A stretch of DNA of 64,000 nt from Paenibacillus lignilyticus (GCF_017942085.1 NZ_JAGKSP010000003.1:124001-188000), one strand, 5' to 3'; positions 30,326-39,460 are shown, counted from the stretch's first letter. Notes: generated by a model from the sequence alone, not told the origin. Numbers and translations: made by a program.

Positions 30326-31459
30326 CTAAATGGCTTGAGCGGTAACTTTGATATCATCAAAGTACAGGGTGCTTAACCCTTCGTAGCCTGAATCGGCTCC
30401 GATCAGAATGTAAATTTCGCCTTTGTCATTTGCCGTCACTTTGGCGCTGTAAGTTAGTTCAACGCGCTGATAACCCTCTTTGGCCGCATCAGGTTTAGCA
30501 GCATTGCCAATTACCTTGACATCTTTGCCGCCGGTTCCTTGGCTGCCGATGTCCACGTTCATTCTGTAATATTCCGAGCCCGGTGTAGTGGTTTTGACAG
30601 CTGCAGGTTCGTTCGTCAGAATACCGGCCTTTATGAACAGAGATTCGGCAGGAGAGCCGCCGATACCGATCATACCTCCGCCGGCATCGGTGTACATCGC
30701 AAACTTCAAATTCACGTTATACGAAGTATTGGGTTTGAAGCCGTCGATCCCTTTGGATAGATACATAAACAGATCATCGCTGCGGTTATGCCCCGATAGC
30801 TTCAAGCCATAATTATCCGCATTCTTGTCGATCGGAAGTAATTTGCGAGCATAATCCAGCTCGTAGATCTCTTTATCATAATCAACCGGCATATCGGCAA
30901 AGCCGCCCTTCCAGCCTTCCATATCCTTATTAAATTGATAATTGAAATCTATCGTGCTAGGGGTTTGCACGTGATTGGTTAACGTAATCATAAGGGTTGC
31001 AGGTTCCCATTGCAGACGAATGCCCATCAGAGAGGCTAATGATCGGGCGGGAACGAACACTGTGCCTTTTGTCTGGCGCACTTGTTCAGACAGCTTGATT
31101 TTCTCTCCCTTTGCATTCACCGCATAGGTTGAATTCATTGTGAAATGGATAGGGCCGAGGCCTTTCCCCGACAATGTAATCATCTGGTTTTTGGCATTCC
31201 AACTTATTGATGCCCCCAGAGATTCAGCTGCGGCTCTAACGGGGACCATCGTGTTCCCGTTTGTAACAAAGGGAGCTGCCGGCACACTATGGTTACCTGT
31301 GTTGTTGCTATAGTTAACATCGTTAATTTTAAAAGAAACAGCCGAAGGAGCGGCAGAAGTCGGATTATTTTCTGCTCCGTGTACGATTGGTGCGCTGGCT
31401 GCCGAAACCACAGTTGCAAAAACCAGACTGGACAATATGAGAGTTTTTCTTTTCATCAT
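30326..31459 (-). CDS. Secreted stalk-domain protein with C-terminal carbohydrate-binding-like domain
   Basis: About 377 aa from ATG 31459 (AGGAA eight bases upstream; the frame is open 14 codons further). A signal peptide (LILSSLVFATVVSAASA) leads to a copper-amine-oxidase-N 'stalk' unit (MVPVRAAAESLGASISW, then VFVPARSLASLMGIRLQW). From ~170 follows a jelly-roll-like domain (DYARKLLPIDKNADNYGLKL, SYNVNLKFAMYTDAGGGMIG, STLYFDDIKVTAQAI) that looks like a carbohydrate-binding module. No catalytic residues are apparent. Probably a wall- or glycan-binding surface protein. Confidence 0.8.
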   Translation of the reverse strand: MMKRKTLILSSLVFATVVSAASAPIVHGAENNPTSAAPSAVSFKINDVNYSNNTGNHSVPAAPFVTNGNTMVPVRAAAESLGASISWNAKNQMITLSGKGLGPIHFTMNSTYAVNAKGEKIKLSEQVRQTKGTVFVPARSLASLMGIRLQWEPATLMITLTNHVQTPSTIDFNYQFNKDMEGWKGGFADMPVDYDKEIYELDYARKLLPIDKNADNYGLKLSGHNRSDDLFMYLSKGIDGFKPNTSYNVNLKFAMYTDAGGGMIGIGGSPAESLFIKAGILTNEPAAVKTTTPGSEYYRMNVDIGSQGTGGKDVKVIGNAAKPDAAKEGYQRVELTYSAKVTANDKGEIYILIGADSGYEGLSTLYFDDIKVTAQAI

Positions 31460-31554
31460 GACTATTCTTCCTTTCTGCTCAGATGTACGTTCTAGACGCA
31501 ATGTTTTTTCAAAAGGTTACAGCTTATTATTGTGAATATTTAACAATAATGACT

Positions 31555-31578
31555 AAAAAGCTTGATTTCTCAAGCTTT
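31555..31578 (-). terminator. Rho-independent terminator of the VanY gene
   Basis: AAAGCTTGA / TCAAGCTTT stem with TTTC loop, followed on the minus strand by TTAGTC, directly after the stop at 31583. Confidence 0.75.
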
Positions 31579-31582
31579 CCCT

Positions 31583-32485
31583 TTAGTTCACGATATCAAA
31601 TACGGTCACGATAACGCCGTCCGTATTGTTGCCTGATAGTTCGTAATTGCCGACCACGGGCACGCGAAGCGTCGTATTGGAAGCCACCGGAAAATAATAA
31701 ACGATATACGTTTTGCCCTCGACGATAGCCGTCATCGATTTACGTTCTTTCAAGTGAACCAAATATTCTTCGAATGCCCAATGATTTTCTTGCATGATTG
31801 CGCTGTGAGGAAGGCCAACATAGCGTATATGCCACGGCTCATGAATGACGCCTGTAATTTCCGTTTTATCCTCCGGATACCTGACAATGAACCCGTACTT
31901 CCACGCATTCTGCTTTAGCCATATCCCTTCGGGAGCATCTTTCATCTGTCCGGTAGTTGAACCGATGTCCAGCGCAAGTCCCAAGCTATGCTCGCTATGT
32001 CCCGGAACCGCTGCAATTTCCGGACCCAGCTGTTCGTAGAGTGCTTGTTGCTCTTGGTCGCTGCGGTATCCGCTGCTGATCAGAAAGTTTTTGACCCCGT
32101 CAACGGCAGCGTGCTTGACCATCGTAGTAAACGCTTTAGCGAGCTCCGGTGACAACCTTATCGAGTTGTCCAATAGACCGAATCCGTCCACCAATTCCTT
32201 ATGCTTAAATAAGTTAACTGCTTTGGCGTCTGCTTTGTTAGGCGGTACGGCAATTTCCTCATTCACGAGAAGCAGGTTTCCCTTGCGAACTTGGTCGGGC
32301 TCGACTTGGAACGTCAGCTCGTTTACCGGCGGGCTATTCTCCGCGTTATCCGAGGTTGGCGTTCCGATCGCGTTCCCCTTCTCAGCGTGTTCCACCGGTA
32401 ATCCGGTATCTCCATCTGATTGGAATCGCTCGTAGACTGCCCCCAGCAACACTAACACCGCAAGCAAAAAAAGCCAATTTCTCAT
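31583..32485 (-). CDS. D,D-carboxypeptidase, VanY/M15B family
   Basis: A 300-aa envelope enzyme with an N-terminal membrane helix (residues 4-17). It cleaves the terminal D-Ala of peptidoglycan stems. Zinc-site motifs of M15B are complete: SSGYRSDQEQQALY, then PGHSEHSLGLALDIG (His and Asp ligands) and EPWHIRYVG (catalytic Glu and third ligand). A C-terminal ~45-residue beta extension (KTYIVYYFPVASNTTLRVP) is also present. No vanHAX or vanRS genes adjoin, so this is a housekeeping VanY, not a vancomycin cassette. GGAGGAGG precedes the ATG. Confidence 0.92.
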   Translation of the reverse strand: MRNWLFLLAVLVLLGAVYERFQSDGDTGLPVEHAEKGNAIGTPTSDNAENSPPVNELTFQVEPDQVRKGNLLLVNEEIAVPPNKADAKAVNLFKHKELVDGFGLLDNSIRLSPELAKAFTTMVKHAAVDGVKNFLISSGYRSDQEQQALYEQLGPEIAAVPGHSEHSLGLALDIGSTTGQMKDAPEGIWLKQNAWKYGFIVRYPEDKTEITGVIHEPWHIRYVGLPHSAIMQENHWAFEEYLVHLKERKSMTAIVEGKTYIVYYFPVASNTTLRVPVVGNYELSGNNTDGVIVTVFDIVN

Positions 32486-32680
32486 TTCTTGTTTCCTCCT
32501 CCTATTCTCTCTTTCTTAAGGTTAAAGAAAACAAATTAAGATAAAGTAACTAAAAATCTTAAAGATTTATAAATAAAGGACTTCTACCCCAATGTCTCCG
32601 GAGATGAAAGGATTTTGCGCAGCCTTCGTCGATGAGTCGAATCGAAAGCTCTTGATCCGTATCGCTTTTGACTTGATTGA

Positions 32681-32773
32681 AAGATTATTGAGAATCACGC
32701 CGGCCGGATCAAAGTTGAAAGTGAAGTCGGTAAAGGAACTGTCATTGAAATTAACCTTCCTCTTTATTATTAA
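32681..32773 (+). pseudogene. C-terminal remnant of a sensor histidine kinase
   Basis: Thirty codons read KIIENHAGRIKVESEVGKGT and VIEINLPLYY to a TAA, the end of a HATPase_c domain (the G2-box and last strand of PAS/PocR-type kinases). A TGA directly precedes it, and the 90 bases before show no kinase sequence in any frame, so only the tail and its terminator remain. This ~350-base gap (32486-32836) otherwise holds the VanY promoter area and no other coding sign I can support. Confidence 0.6.
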
Positions 32774-32776
32774 CGT

Positions 32777-32814
32777 AAGAAAGGCAGCCGAACACATGCT
32801 CGGCTGCCTTTCTT
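32777..32814. terminator. Bidirectional terminator
   Basis: AAGAAAGGCAGCCGA / TCGGCTGCCTTTCTT perfect 15-bp stem with an 8-base loop. It lies between the kinase remnant (plus) and the SDR gene (minus, stop at 32837), so it also ends the sugar-acid operon. Confidence 0.9.
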
Positions 32815-32836
32815 ATTATTGTAACGCATGTTTAAG

Positions 32837-33610
32837 TTAAATGCCGAGGCCGCCGGCGATGGAAAGTTCTGTCCCCGTTACCTGGTTGGACTCATCCGAT
32901 AGCAAGTAAACAACGCCATAAGCCATATCCTCCGCAGTCTGCATACGCCCGCTCGGTACGCGGGTTGCCGCCCATTCATTGAGCTGATCGACCGAATGGC
33001 CCATTTTCGCATGCAGCTCCACTTCCCCTTCAGAAGCCACCCAGCCAACGGTCACCCAGTTCGATCGGATGCCATCTCTGGCATAGTGAACCCCGATATT
33101 GCGGTTAAGTGTTCGGAGCGCACCTTTCGAGCATGCGTACGCGACAAGATCGTGCGAGCCTCTAAATCCGTTAGTGGAACCGATCTGAACGATTGAACCT
33201 CCGCCTGTCTCCTGCATCGCCGAAATGGCATATTTCGAACAGAAGAAAGCTCCTTTTACGTTGACGGCGAATATCGAATCGAACAATTCCTCCGTCGTTT
33301 CCAGTATCGTACTTCTCGGAAAAATGCCCGCATTATTGACCAGACCATCGATTCGTCCGAAATGCGCGACTGTTTCCTCCATCAATTCACGGCATGCCGC
33401 CTCACTGCTAATATCCTTCTGAATAAACAGCGCTTTCGTTCCGAATTCCTCGGCCATCTGCGAGACCACTTGGCTCCCATCCTGCTCGTTTCTCCCGGAA
33501 ATCACCACAGAAGCTCCTTCGGCCGCACACATGCGGGCGATTCCTTTGCCGATTCCTCTCGTGCCTCCTGTAACTACGATCACTTTGCCTTCCAGTCGAG
33601 GTTTACCCAT
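32837..33610 (-). CDS. Short-chain dehydrogenase/reductase (FabG-like)
   Basis: A 257-aa SDR. TGGTRGIGKGIA is the cofactor loop, NNAGIFP the core strand, and S-Y-K are in QIGSTNGFRGSHDLVAYACSKG. It is the last gene of the minus-strand sugar-acid operon (six bases after the dehydratase stop) and is expected to oxidise or reduce a sugar or sugar acid with NAD(P). It ends in the usual GTELSIAGGLGI. GGAGG lies ten bases before the ATG. Confidence 0.9.
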   Translation of the reverse strand: MGKPRLEGKVIVVTGGTRGIGKGIARMCAAEGASVVISGRNEQDGSQVVSQMAEEFGTKALFIQKDISSEAACRELMEETVAHFGRIDGLVNNAGIFPRSTILETTEELFDSIFAVNVKGAFFCSKYAISAMQETGGGSIVQIGSTNGFRGSHDLVAYACSKGALRTLNRNIGVHYARDGIRSNWVTVGWVASEGEVELHAKMGHSVDQLNEWAATRVPSGRMQTAEDMAYGVVYLLSDESNQVTGTELSIAGGLGI

Positions 33611-33616
33611 GCGTAT

Positions 33617-35611
33617 TCAGCCTCCGGTCCCTTGCTTGGATCTGGTTAATGCTTCCATTCCCGCTTGCAGTGTTTCGACAATGCGATCAACATCGTAAAT
33701 GCTCCCCCTCCATGTACCGCCGCTTGCAGCCTGGAGCGCCGCCCATAGCCGTGTGTCGTCCGGCAACGCCGGGTTTGGAGCAAGGTCCGGATGAAGGGGA
33801 CGGGCAGCCAATATGGCAGCGCCGGCTTCCGGGCTGAAACGCTCTTCTCCCTGACCAATGAAATGAACGCTGCCCTCCAGCTTCTTGCGATCAATGCAAA
33901 CGTCTATCCAATCGCCGTTTCGCACTTTTCCTAGCGGACCTCCGGCCAATGCCTCCGGACTAATATGTCCGATGCAGGCGCCGGTTGAAACGCCGGAGAA
34001 ACGAGCATCCGTGAGCAACGTCACATGTTTGCCAAACGGCAGATGTTTCAATGCGGAGGTCAACTGGTAGGTCTCTTCCATTCCCGTTCCGGAAGGACCA
34101 CCGCCCATAAGCACAATGATATCGCCCGCTTGGATCTGACCGAGCTTGATCGCCTTAACGGCATCTTTTTCGGCTGTAAACACCTTTGCTTGCCCGATAT
34201 GGCGATACACACCGTCTTCGCTCACAACGCTCGGATCGATGGACGTTGACTTGATGACGGATCCTTCGGGAGCAAGATTGCCAATCGGAAAAGTTACCGT
34301 GGATGTCAGTCCCCTGCCAGACGCTCGTTGCGGATTCATAATCACCTGATCCGGGTCAATGCCGTCGACTTCTTGCAGCCGTTTACGAACATTATGGCGC
34401 CGCTCGGAATGCTCCCACCAATCCAACAGCGCATCGAGAGATTCGCCTGAGACGGTCTTTGCTTGTAAGCGGAGCAGACCGAGTTTACGAAGATGCAGCA
34501 TAACCTCCGGAACACCTCCAGCCATAAACACGCGAATGGTTGGGTGATACTCCGGTCCGTTCGGCAGCACGCTCACAAGTCGCGGAACGGCTTTGTTCAT
34601 GCGAGTCCAATCCGCAACATCAGGTATACGGCATGATGCGGCATAAGCAATCGCAGGGATATGCAGCAGCAAATTCGTGGAGCCTCCGAATGCGGCATGA
34701 ACGGCCATTGCATTCTCAAAGGCCGCATCCGTCAGTATGTCCCGCATCGTCATACCTTGCGCATCCATCCATTGAACCGCCCTCGCGGATTGACGAGCCA
34801 TATTACTCCATATCGGCTGGCCGGAAGGCGCAAGTGCCGAATGGATAAGCGATATGCCAAGCGCTTCGGCGACAACTTGAGCGGAGGCGGCGGTGCCGAG
34901 AAATTGGCAGCCGCCTCCCGGTGTAGCGCACACCCGGCAGCCGAGATCAGCTGCTTCGTCCAACGTAATTTGACCATGCGCGAATCGTGTCCCTATAGTT
35001 TGAATTTTGGCCGCATCTTCACCCGCTGTCGGAGGCAACGTGACGCCTCCCGGCACAATGACAGCGGGAAGATCACGCATCGCGGCTAAGGCGATCATCA
35101 TGGCTGGGAGCCCTTTGTCGCAGGTACCTATCCCTATTACGCCGCTCCTGGTCGGAAGCGATCGAATCAACCGCCGGTACACCATCGCCGCATCGTTACG
35201 GTAAGGCAGCGAATCGAACATCCCGGTAGTTCCTTGCGAACGTCCGTCGCATGGATCACTGACAAAGGCGGCGAAGGGAACGCCGCCGAGTGCGGACACT
35301 TCGAGTGCCGCTTCTTTGACGAGAAGACCTACTTCCCAATGGCCGGTATGATAGCCGAGTGCTATGGGTGTGCCGTCTTCGCCCCGTACACCACCCTGCG
35401 TGCTAAGAATAAGCACTTGCTTGCCGAGAAGCCGTTCCGGCTTCCAACCCATGCCGACATTTTGGCTCATGCCGAATAAATCTCCGCTCGGAAGATTCAT
35501 CAGCATCTCGGAAGTCAGTGGCAGCTTCCCCTCCGGACCGGCCGCGTGCGTGAAGATGTCATATTCGTTCGGCTTCTCTGCCCCCATGATGAATCGTAAA
35601 GCTTCCGTCAT
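33617..35611 (-). CDS. YjhG/YagF-type sugar-acid dehydratase (IlvD/Edd family)
   Basis: A 664-aa enzyme matching the D-xylonate dehydratases YjhG/YagF in length and order. Cluster cysteines of the IlvD/Edd superfamily are in [27 protein letters not shown] and [14 protein letters not shown]. The C-terminal swivel domain has [19 protein letters not shown] and [16 protein letters not shown]. It removes water from an aldonic acid (xylonate or a related C5/C6 acid) to give a 2-keto-3-deoxy acid. It stands between two SDRs with a TIM-barrel isomerase upstream, which fits a non-phosphorylative sugar pathway. The aldolase and kinase for the keto acid are not in this operon. Confidence 0.9.
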   Translation of the reverse strand: MTEALRFIMGAEKPNEYDIFTHAAGPEGKLPLTSEMLMNLPSGDLFGMSQNVGMGWKPERLLGKQVLILSTQGGVRGEDGTPIALGYHTGHWEVGLLVKEAALEVSALGGVPFAAFVSDPCDGRSQGTTGMFDSLPYRNDAAMVYRRLIRSLPTRSGVIGIGTCDKGLPAMMIALAAMRDLPAVIVPGGVTLPPTAGEDAAKIQTIGTRFAHGQITLDEAADLGCRVCATPGGGCQFLGTAASAQVVAEALGISLIHSALAPSGQPIWSNMARQSARAVQWMDAQGMTMRDILTDAAFENAMAVHAAFGGSTNLLLHIPAIAYAASCRIPDVADWTRMNKAVPRLVSVLPNGPEYHPTIRVFMAGGVPEVMLHLRKLGLLRLQAKTVSGESLDALLDWWEHSERRHNVRKRLQEVDGIDPDQVIMNPQRASGRGLTSTVTFPIGNLAPEGSVIKSTSIDPSVVSEDGVYRHIGQAKVFTAEKDAVKAIKLGQIQAGDIIVLMGGGPSGTGMEETYQLTSALKHLPFGKHVTLLTDARFSGVSTGACIGHISPEALAGGPLGKVRNGDWIDVCIDRKKLEGSVHFIGQGEERFSPEAGAAILAARPLHPDLAPNPALPDDTRLWAALQAASGGTWRGSIYDVDRIVETLQAGMEALTRSKQGTGG

Positions 35612-35638
35612 CGTTCTCTCTCACCCTCATCAGCTTCA

Positions 35639-36421
35639 TTATTTCCAGCATACGATCGTTTCGCCTGTCAAGGCATCCGATGCGGATCCACATAGAAACA
35701 GAACAATGTTTGACATATCCTCGGGCTGAGCGATGCGCTGTAAACGCGAGCGCCCTTCTTCGCTAGACACAGTCCGCGTTGCAAGGAATCTTCCGGTATA
35801 AGTTGGAGCGGGAGAAATGCAGTTCACATTCACATCATGCAGGCGCAATTGCTCCGCCAAGCTTCTCGTATAAGAAGATATACCCGTTTTGGCTGCCGCA
35901 TAGATAATTCCGTTCGTTACCGGGACATGCCCTGCAACTGATCCCACATTTACGATTTTGCCTGATTTTCTGTTCCGCATGTGGGTGCCGGCAAACTTAC
36001 AGGCATACATCGTGGACAACAGATTACGTTCGACAACGGAACGAATATCGTCGATGGAAATATCCAGCGCATCATTCGGGTCCGGACGAGGGGTGTTTAA
36101 GCCGATATCTCCCCCCGCGTTATTGACGAGAATATCCAATGAGCCCAGCTCATGAATAGCGCTTTCAATAAGACGTTCCACTTGGTACGGATCGGCCAGA
36201 TCTGCTGCAATAAATGCCGATCGGACGCCAAGTTGCCTGATTTCTTCGGCAACGGCATGGCCGGAAGCTCCTTCGTTGAATTCAGCCGCTGAGCTGTCCC
36301 TAATGTCATGAATGATAACATTTGCGCCGGCGCGAGCTAAGTCGAGCGCGTATTGTTTGCCAAGCCCTCGGCTTGACCCGGTTACCAACGCATTTTTACC
36401 TTGCAATCCTGTCGTATGCAT
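35639..36421 (-). CDS. Short-chain dehydrogenase/reductase
   Basis: A 260-aa SDR with TGSSRGLGKQYALDLARAGA at the N-terminus, NNAGGDIGLN, and the catalytic set in VGSVAGHVPVTNGIIYAAAKTGI. It is more like the glucose/xylose dehydrogenase branch than FabG. The C-terminus ends abruptly at GETIVCWK, without the usual DGG tail. GGAGG precedes the ATG; 11 bases separate it from the isomerase gene. Expected role: oxidation of a sugar to its lactone/acid, feeding the dehydratase. Confidence 0.9.
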   Translation of the reverse strand: MHTTGLQGKNALVTGSSRGLGKQYALDLARAGANVIIHDIRDSSAAEFNEGASGHAVAEEIRQLGVRSAFIAADLADPYQVERLIESAIHELGSLDILVNNAGGDIGLNTPRPDPNDALDISIDDIRSVVERNLLSTMYACKFAGTHMRNRKSGKIVNVGSVAGHVPVTNGIIYAAAKTGISSYTRSLAEQLRLHDVNVNCISPAPTYTGRFLATRTVSSEEGRSRLQRIAQPEDMSNIVLFLCGSASDALTGETIVCWK

Positions 36422-36432
36422 GGAGATCCCTC

Positions 36433-37428
36433 CTATTTTATAGTGGATTCAGAACGTATCTCATGCTTGCGGATATGTTTGGAGAGATATGCCATCGCTA
36501 CGTCCATCTCTTCCAACTCGTACTTGGCGATCTCATCCGGCGTCTGATTCTGCTCGAAAGGCGTTCTCCAATCGCCTTTATGTCTGGCCCGATCCTCAAC
36601 AAAACGAAGAAGCCTTGAAAGTTGCTTGGCCGTGCGCGGTGGATACTCCGTCCAGTAATCCTCCTGCAGCACTCGTATATGCCGGGCCTCCAGAGCGCCG
36701 TGTTCTACAGACATCGTTACTTCCGGGTTTATCTCATTCATCAATTGAAAGAGGTCAGGAAAATCGATAACACCTTGTCCAAGCGGGCATCGCACGAGCC
36801 TGTAGCCTTCATCCGACCCATATATCTTATAATCCTTCAAGTGCGCATTCTTGACATAAGGTGCCACACTGCGGAAGAAGTCTGCCGGATGCTCGGCTGT
36901 TGCAAGCGGATTGCCGGTGTCCAGCGTAATCCCGAATCGCTTGGAGTCGATCGTGTCGCACAACCAGAGCAATTCCTCGGAAGACAGATCCTGATGGTTC
37001 TCCACCGTCAAGTTGACGCCGATCGTTTCGGCGACTTCCACGGCTTCTTGAAAGGCACCTAAGATCCCCTTCAGAAAAGGCTGCCAGCTACCTGCCATAT
37101 GGCGACGATCGCCGCCGATTTTGGCCCCGCCAACAACGGTACGCAGGGTAAGTGCGCCTCCCAGCTTCGAGAGGTGAAGCGCTTTCATCAAAGAGGCGGG
37201 TTCGAAGCCCCCCATGGCGACATTCACGAACATGCTTTTCTGCTCGGCATAAGCAGCAACTTCGCCGGGGTCGCTCTGTGAGAGCACGTCCAGAGGAATT
37301 TCCACGCCTTGAAGTCCATAAGCAACAGCCATGTCAATTTGGTCTCGAGCCGTAATGCGGACCCGGTTAGAGCCGGCATGCAGCCCCATATGAAATACGG
37401 TGCCATACGCGGTAAGTCCGAATCTCAT
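36433..37428 (-). CDS. Sugar phosphate isomerase/epimerase (TIM barrel)
   Basis: About 331 aa from ATG 37428, set by AGGAGGG seven bases upstream. It has the xylose-isomerase-like barrel: MRFGLTAYGTVFHMGLHAGS, INLTVENHQDLSSEELLWLC (metal Glu), FGITLDTGNPLATAEHPADF (metal Asp/His), VKNAHLKDYKIYG (metal His/Asp) and MSVEHGALEARH (Glu). All metal ligands of the family are visible, so it should be active; the substrate is a ketose, aldose or inosose. First gene of the four-gene sugar-acid operon, with a leader hairpin upstream. Confidence 0.87.
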   Translation of the reverse strand: MRFGLTAYGTVFHMGLHAGSNRVRITARDQIDMAVAYGLQGVEIPLDVLSQSDPGEVAAYAEQKSMFVNVAMGGFEPASLMKALHLSKLGGALTLRTVVGGAKIGGDRRHMAGSWQPFLKGILGAFQEAVEVAETIGVNLTVENHQDLSSEELLWLCDTIDSKRFGITLDTGNPLATAEHPADFFRSVAPYVKNAHLKDYKIYGSDEGYRLVRCPLGQGVIDFPDLFQLMNEINPEVTMSVEHGALEARHIRVLQEDYWTEYPPRTAKQLSRLLRFVEDRARHKGDWRTPFEQNQTPDEIAKYELEEMDVAMAYLSKHIRKHEIRSESTIK

Positions 37429-37575
37429 CTCGTTTTCCCTCCTTATTCCGCCGCCTTTCCGCGGATTAGCAGTCATTATTAGGCAAACTAATGGACGAGC
37501 GGCAGCAACATTTATATGCTTTTCCACTATTTCACTTTACATCTGAAAAGTCTGTCGTAAAAAGGCGATTCAATA

Positions 37576-37618
37576 AAAAAGTTCCCCCGACAACGACTTC
37601 GTCTGGAAGAACTTTTTA
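37576..37618 (-). terminator. Terminator-like hairpin in the leader of the sugar-acid operon
   Basis: On the minus strand AAAAAGTTC pairs with GAACTTTTT, with an inner CAGACGA/TCGT...CGGGG part; a T-run and TATTG follow. It stands ~150 bases before the start codon, inside the presumed transcript leader, where it could act as an attenuator; on the plus strand there is no upstream gene to terminate. Confidence 0.45.
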
Positions 37619-37707
37619 TTAGTGCTTACAAAGTTTCACATCATCGGTGTGTATACCCCAACCACGCAATGGATACGATCGTATGGACGGCATTCCATTC
37701 GGACTAT

Positions 37708-37722
37708 TGTGACTTTATCACA
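37708..37722. promoter_or_regulatory. Crp/Fnr-like palindrome
   Basis: TGTGACTTTATCACA is a perfect TGTGA-N5-TCACA palindrome 66 bases before the TTG start of the Crp/Fnr gene, and so possibly an autoregulatory site. The classical spacing is six, so the match is imperfect. Confidence 0.4.
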
Positions 37723-37787
37723 GACATGCTTCGGACTTTCTGCTAGTATCTTTTGAATGACTGAACGGCATAAGGGGTTGAATTGGC

Positions 37788-38462
37788 TTGATTGCGGATG
37801 AACATTTAAAGCGGATCCTTACATTATTCCCGAGCTTGGCGGAAATCACCGAACAGGATTGGAAGCAAGACGGCATCAAAGTTTTGCAAATGGAACCCAA
37901 TTATATTATTGAAGAAGGACAATTTCTGGAGTATGCCATTATGATTCTGGAAGGTACAGTGCGCATGTTCAAAATAAGCCCGGGAGGCCGGGAAATCACT
38001 TTGTATCGCATACATAGCGGAGAATGTTGTCCCTTAATGACTTCAAGTATTCTAGGGGAGGCCGAATACGAAGCTTCTGCGTGTGTGGAAACGACAGGAT
38101 TAGTTCTGGCGATACCTGCCGAGATCTTCCGAGATTGGACAGATCGCTACAAGACGTTTCGTCGCTTTATCTTTAAATCCTTCGCCAAACGGATCGTCAT
38201 TATGTCCAATTTACTGGACAGCATTCATTTCAAATCCATTCGCGGACGGATTTCGGAGTTCCTTATTCAAATGGCAGAGCAAGCCGGCCATTCCGATACG
38301 ATCTCAATTACCCACGACAGCATGTCCTCCGAATTGGGAACTGCGCGCGAAGTAATCAGCAGAACGCTAAAGGTACTGGAGAAGGAAGATATCATTAAAC
38401 TCTCGCGAGGTAAGATTACGATTACAAATCGTGCTGTACTCGAAAGCTTTATCGAATTATAG
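37788..38462 (+). CDS. Crp/Fnr-family transcriptional regulator
   Basis: A 224-aa regulator. A cyclic-nucleotide-type beta barrel (LEYAIMILEGTVRMFKISPG, then ITLYRIHSGECCPLMTSSIL) is followed by the dimer helix and a winged HTH (MSSELGTAREVISRTLKVLE, KEDIIKLSRGKITI). The CC pair in the barrel could be redox-active, but no Fnr-type N-terminal iron-sulphur cysteines are present. The start is TTG with AAGGGG ten bases upstream. The TGTGA palindromes around it suggest autoregulation and control of the next gene. Confidence 0.88.
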   Translation: MIADEHLKRILTLFPSLAEITEQDWKQDGIKVLQMEPNYIIEEGQFLEYAIMILEGTVRMFKISPGGREITLYRIHSGECCPLMTSSILGEAEYEASACVETTGLVLAIPAEIFRDWTDRYKTFRRFIFKSFAKRIVIMSNLLDSIHFKSIRGRISEFLIQMAEQAGHSDTISITHDSMSSELGTAREVISRTLKVLEKEDIIKLSRGKITITNRAVLESFIEL

Positions 38463-38475
38463 CTGGGCATCTCCC

Positions 38476-38503
38476 AAACCGCCTCACTGAGGTGGTTTTT
38501 TTG
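38476..38503 (+). terminator. Rho-independent terminator of the Crp/Fnr gene
   Basis: AAACCGCCTCA-c-TGAGGTGGTTT stem followed by T4, 13 bases after the stop. Confidence 0.9.
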
Positions 38504-38517
38504 TAAGCAAACCGTTT

Positions 38518-38532
38518 TGTGACAAAGTTACG
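38518..38532. promoter_or_regulatory. Second Crp-like half-palindrome before the hydrolase gene
   Basis: TGTGACAAAGTTACG shares TGTGAC and the T-AC spacing with the perfect copy at 37708. It sits 73 bases before the alpha/beta hydrolase start. Weak on its own; supportive with the other copy. Confidence 0.25.
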
Positions 38533-38604
38533 GTTCATTTCATTCAATCCTGCTAATATCAGAGCTATCAACAACACCTCATCAGCCGAAAGGGGACATC
38601 ATTC

Positions 38605-39453
38605 ATGAACAACACGGTAATGAATGTGAATACAAATACGAATGCAACTTCATCCAAGAAACCGGTTATTCTCTTTATTCATGGAGCTTTTATGACGCCG
38701 GACAGCTGGTCTCCGATGCGCAGCTACTTTATCGAGCAAGGGTTTGAGACAATGGCTCCCGCTTGGCCCTATCATGATCGCAATATCGAGGCGCTTCGAA
38801 ACAATCCTTCCACTAACCTGGGTAAACTTGGTTTGAAGGAAGTTGTTGACCATTACGCACGCATTATTCAGGCATTGCCGGAAAAACCGATTCTAATCGG
38901 ACATTCATTCGGCGGTTTAATCACTCAGATCCTTATGGACCGCAACCTGGGAGCCGCTGGTATCGCGATTGACCCTGCTGCTCCTAAAGGGATCAATCCG
39001 GGCGCTTACAAGACGGCATCCAAGTCCGTGAGTTCCATCTTGCTCAAACCTTGGAGAAAAACCGCAAGTTTATCGTTTGAACAATTCCAATACGCGTTTG
39101 TAAATACCATGACACTAAAAGAACAACAGCATGCGTTCAGCTACGCTGTCCCGGAAACAAGCAAAATCTTTTTCCAAAGCGCATTTGCTTCCTTCAATTC
39201 AGGGAGCCCGCTAACGGTTAACTTTAAGAACGGAAATCGAGGACCGCTTCTGATCATTGCAGGTGAAGAAGATCGTATTGTGCCTGCCGCGATGGTGAAG
39301 AAAAACTTCCAGCTGTATGATCAACAATCCGGAGCAACTACTCAGTATATAGAGTTCCCCAATCGGTCACATTGGATTATTGCCGAGAAAGGCTTCCAAG
39401 AAGTTGCCGATTATATCATGAACTGGATTCCGGTTCCCGCTCAAATGCGTTAA
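38605..39453 (+). CDS. Alpha/beta-fold hydrolase
   Basis: A 282-aa hydrolase. The oxyanion strand is FIHGAFMTPDSW, the nucleophile elbow LIGHSFGGLITQ (Ser), the acid in IAGEEDRIVPAAM (Asp), and the catalytic His in FPNRSHWIIAEK. A helical lid (KSVSSILLKPWRKTASLSFE) follows the core. It is similar to the non-haem peroxidase/esterase-like group often regulated by redox regulators. AAAGGGG precedes the ATG. It lies 150 bases behind the Crp/Fnr gene and may be its target. The N-terminal NNTVMNVNTNTNATSSKK leader is unusual and low in complexity. Confidence 0.9.
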   Translation: MNNTVMNVNTNTNATSSKKPVILFIHGAFMTPDSWSPMRSYFIEQGFETMAPAWPYHDRNIEALRNNPSTNLGKLGLKEVVDHYARIIQALPEKPILIGHSFGGLITQILMDRNLGAAGIAIDPAAPKGINPGAYKTASKSVSSILLKPWRKTASLSFEQFQYAFVNTMTLKEQQHAFSYAVPETSKIFFQSAFASFNSGSPLTVNFKNGNRGPLLIIAGEEDRIVPAAMVKKNFQLYDQQSGATTQYIEFPNRSHWIIAEKGFQEVADYIMNWIPVPAQMR

Positions 39454-39460
39454 GGATGCC

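Larger units (their letters stand above)
37429..37787. other. Divergent promoter region of the sugar-acid operon and the Crp/Fnr gene
   Basis: About 360 bases with no coding remnant in any frame. It contains a terminator-like hairpin at 37576-37618 and a Crp-like palindrome at 37708-37722 (both listed). Confidence 0.6.

Noticed and set aside
31583..32485. Vancomycin resistance cassette
   Set aside because: VanY-type carboxypeptidase and the VanZ protein at 3.4 kb are far apart and no vanHAX, vanRS genes are present.
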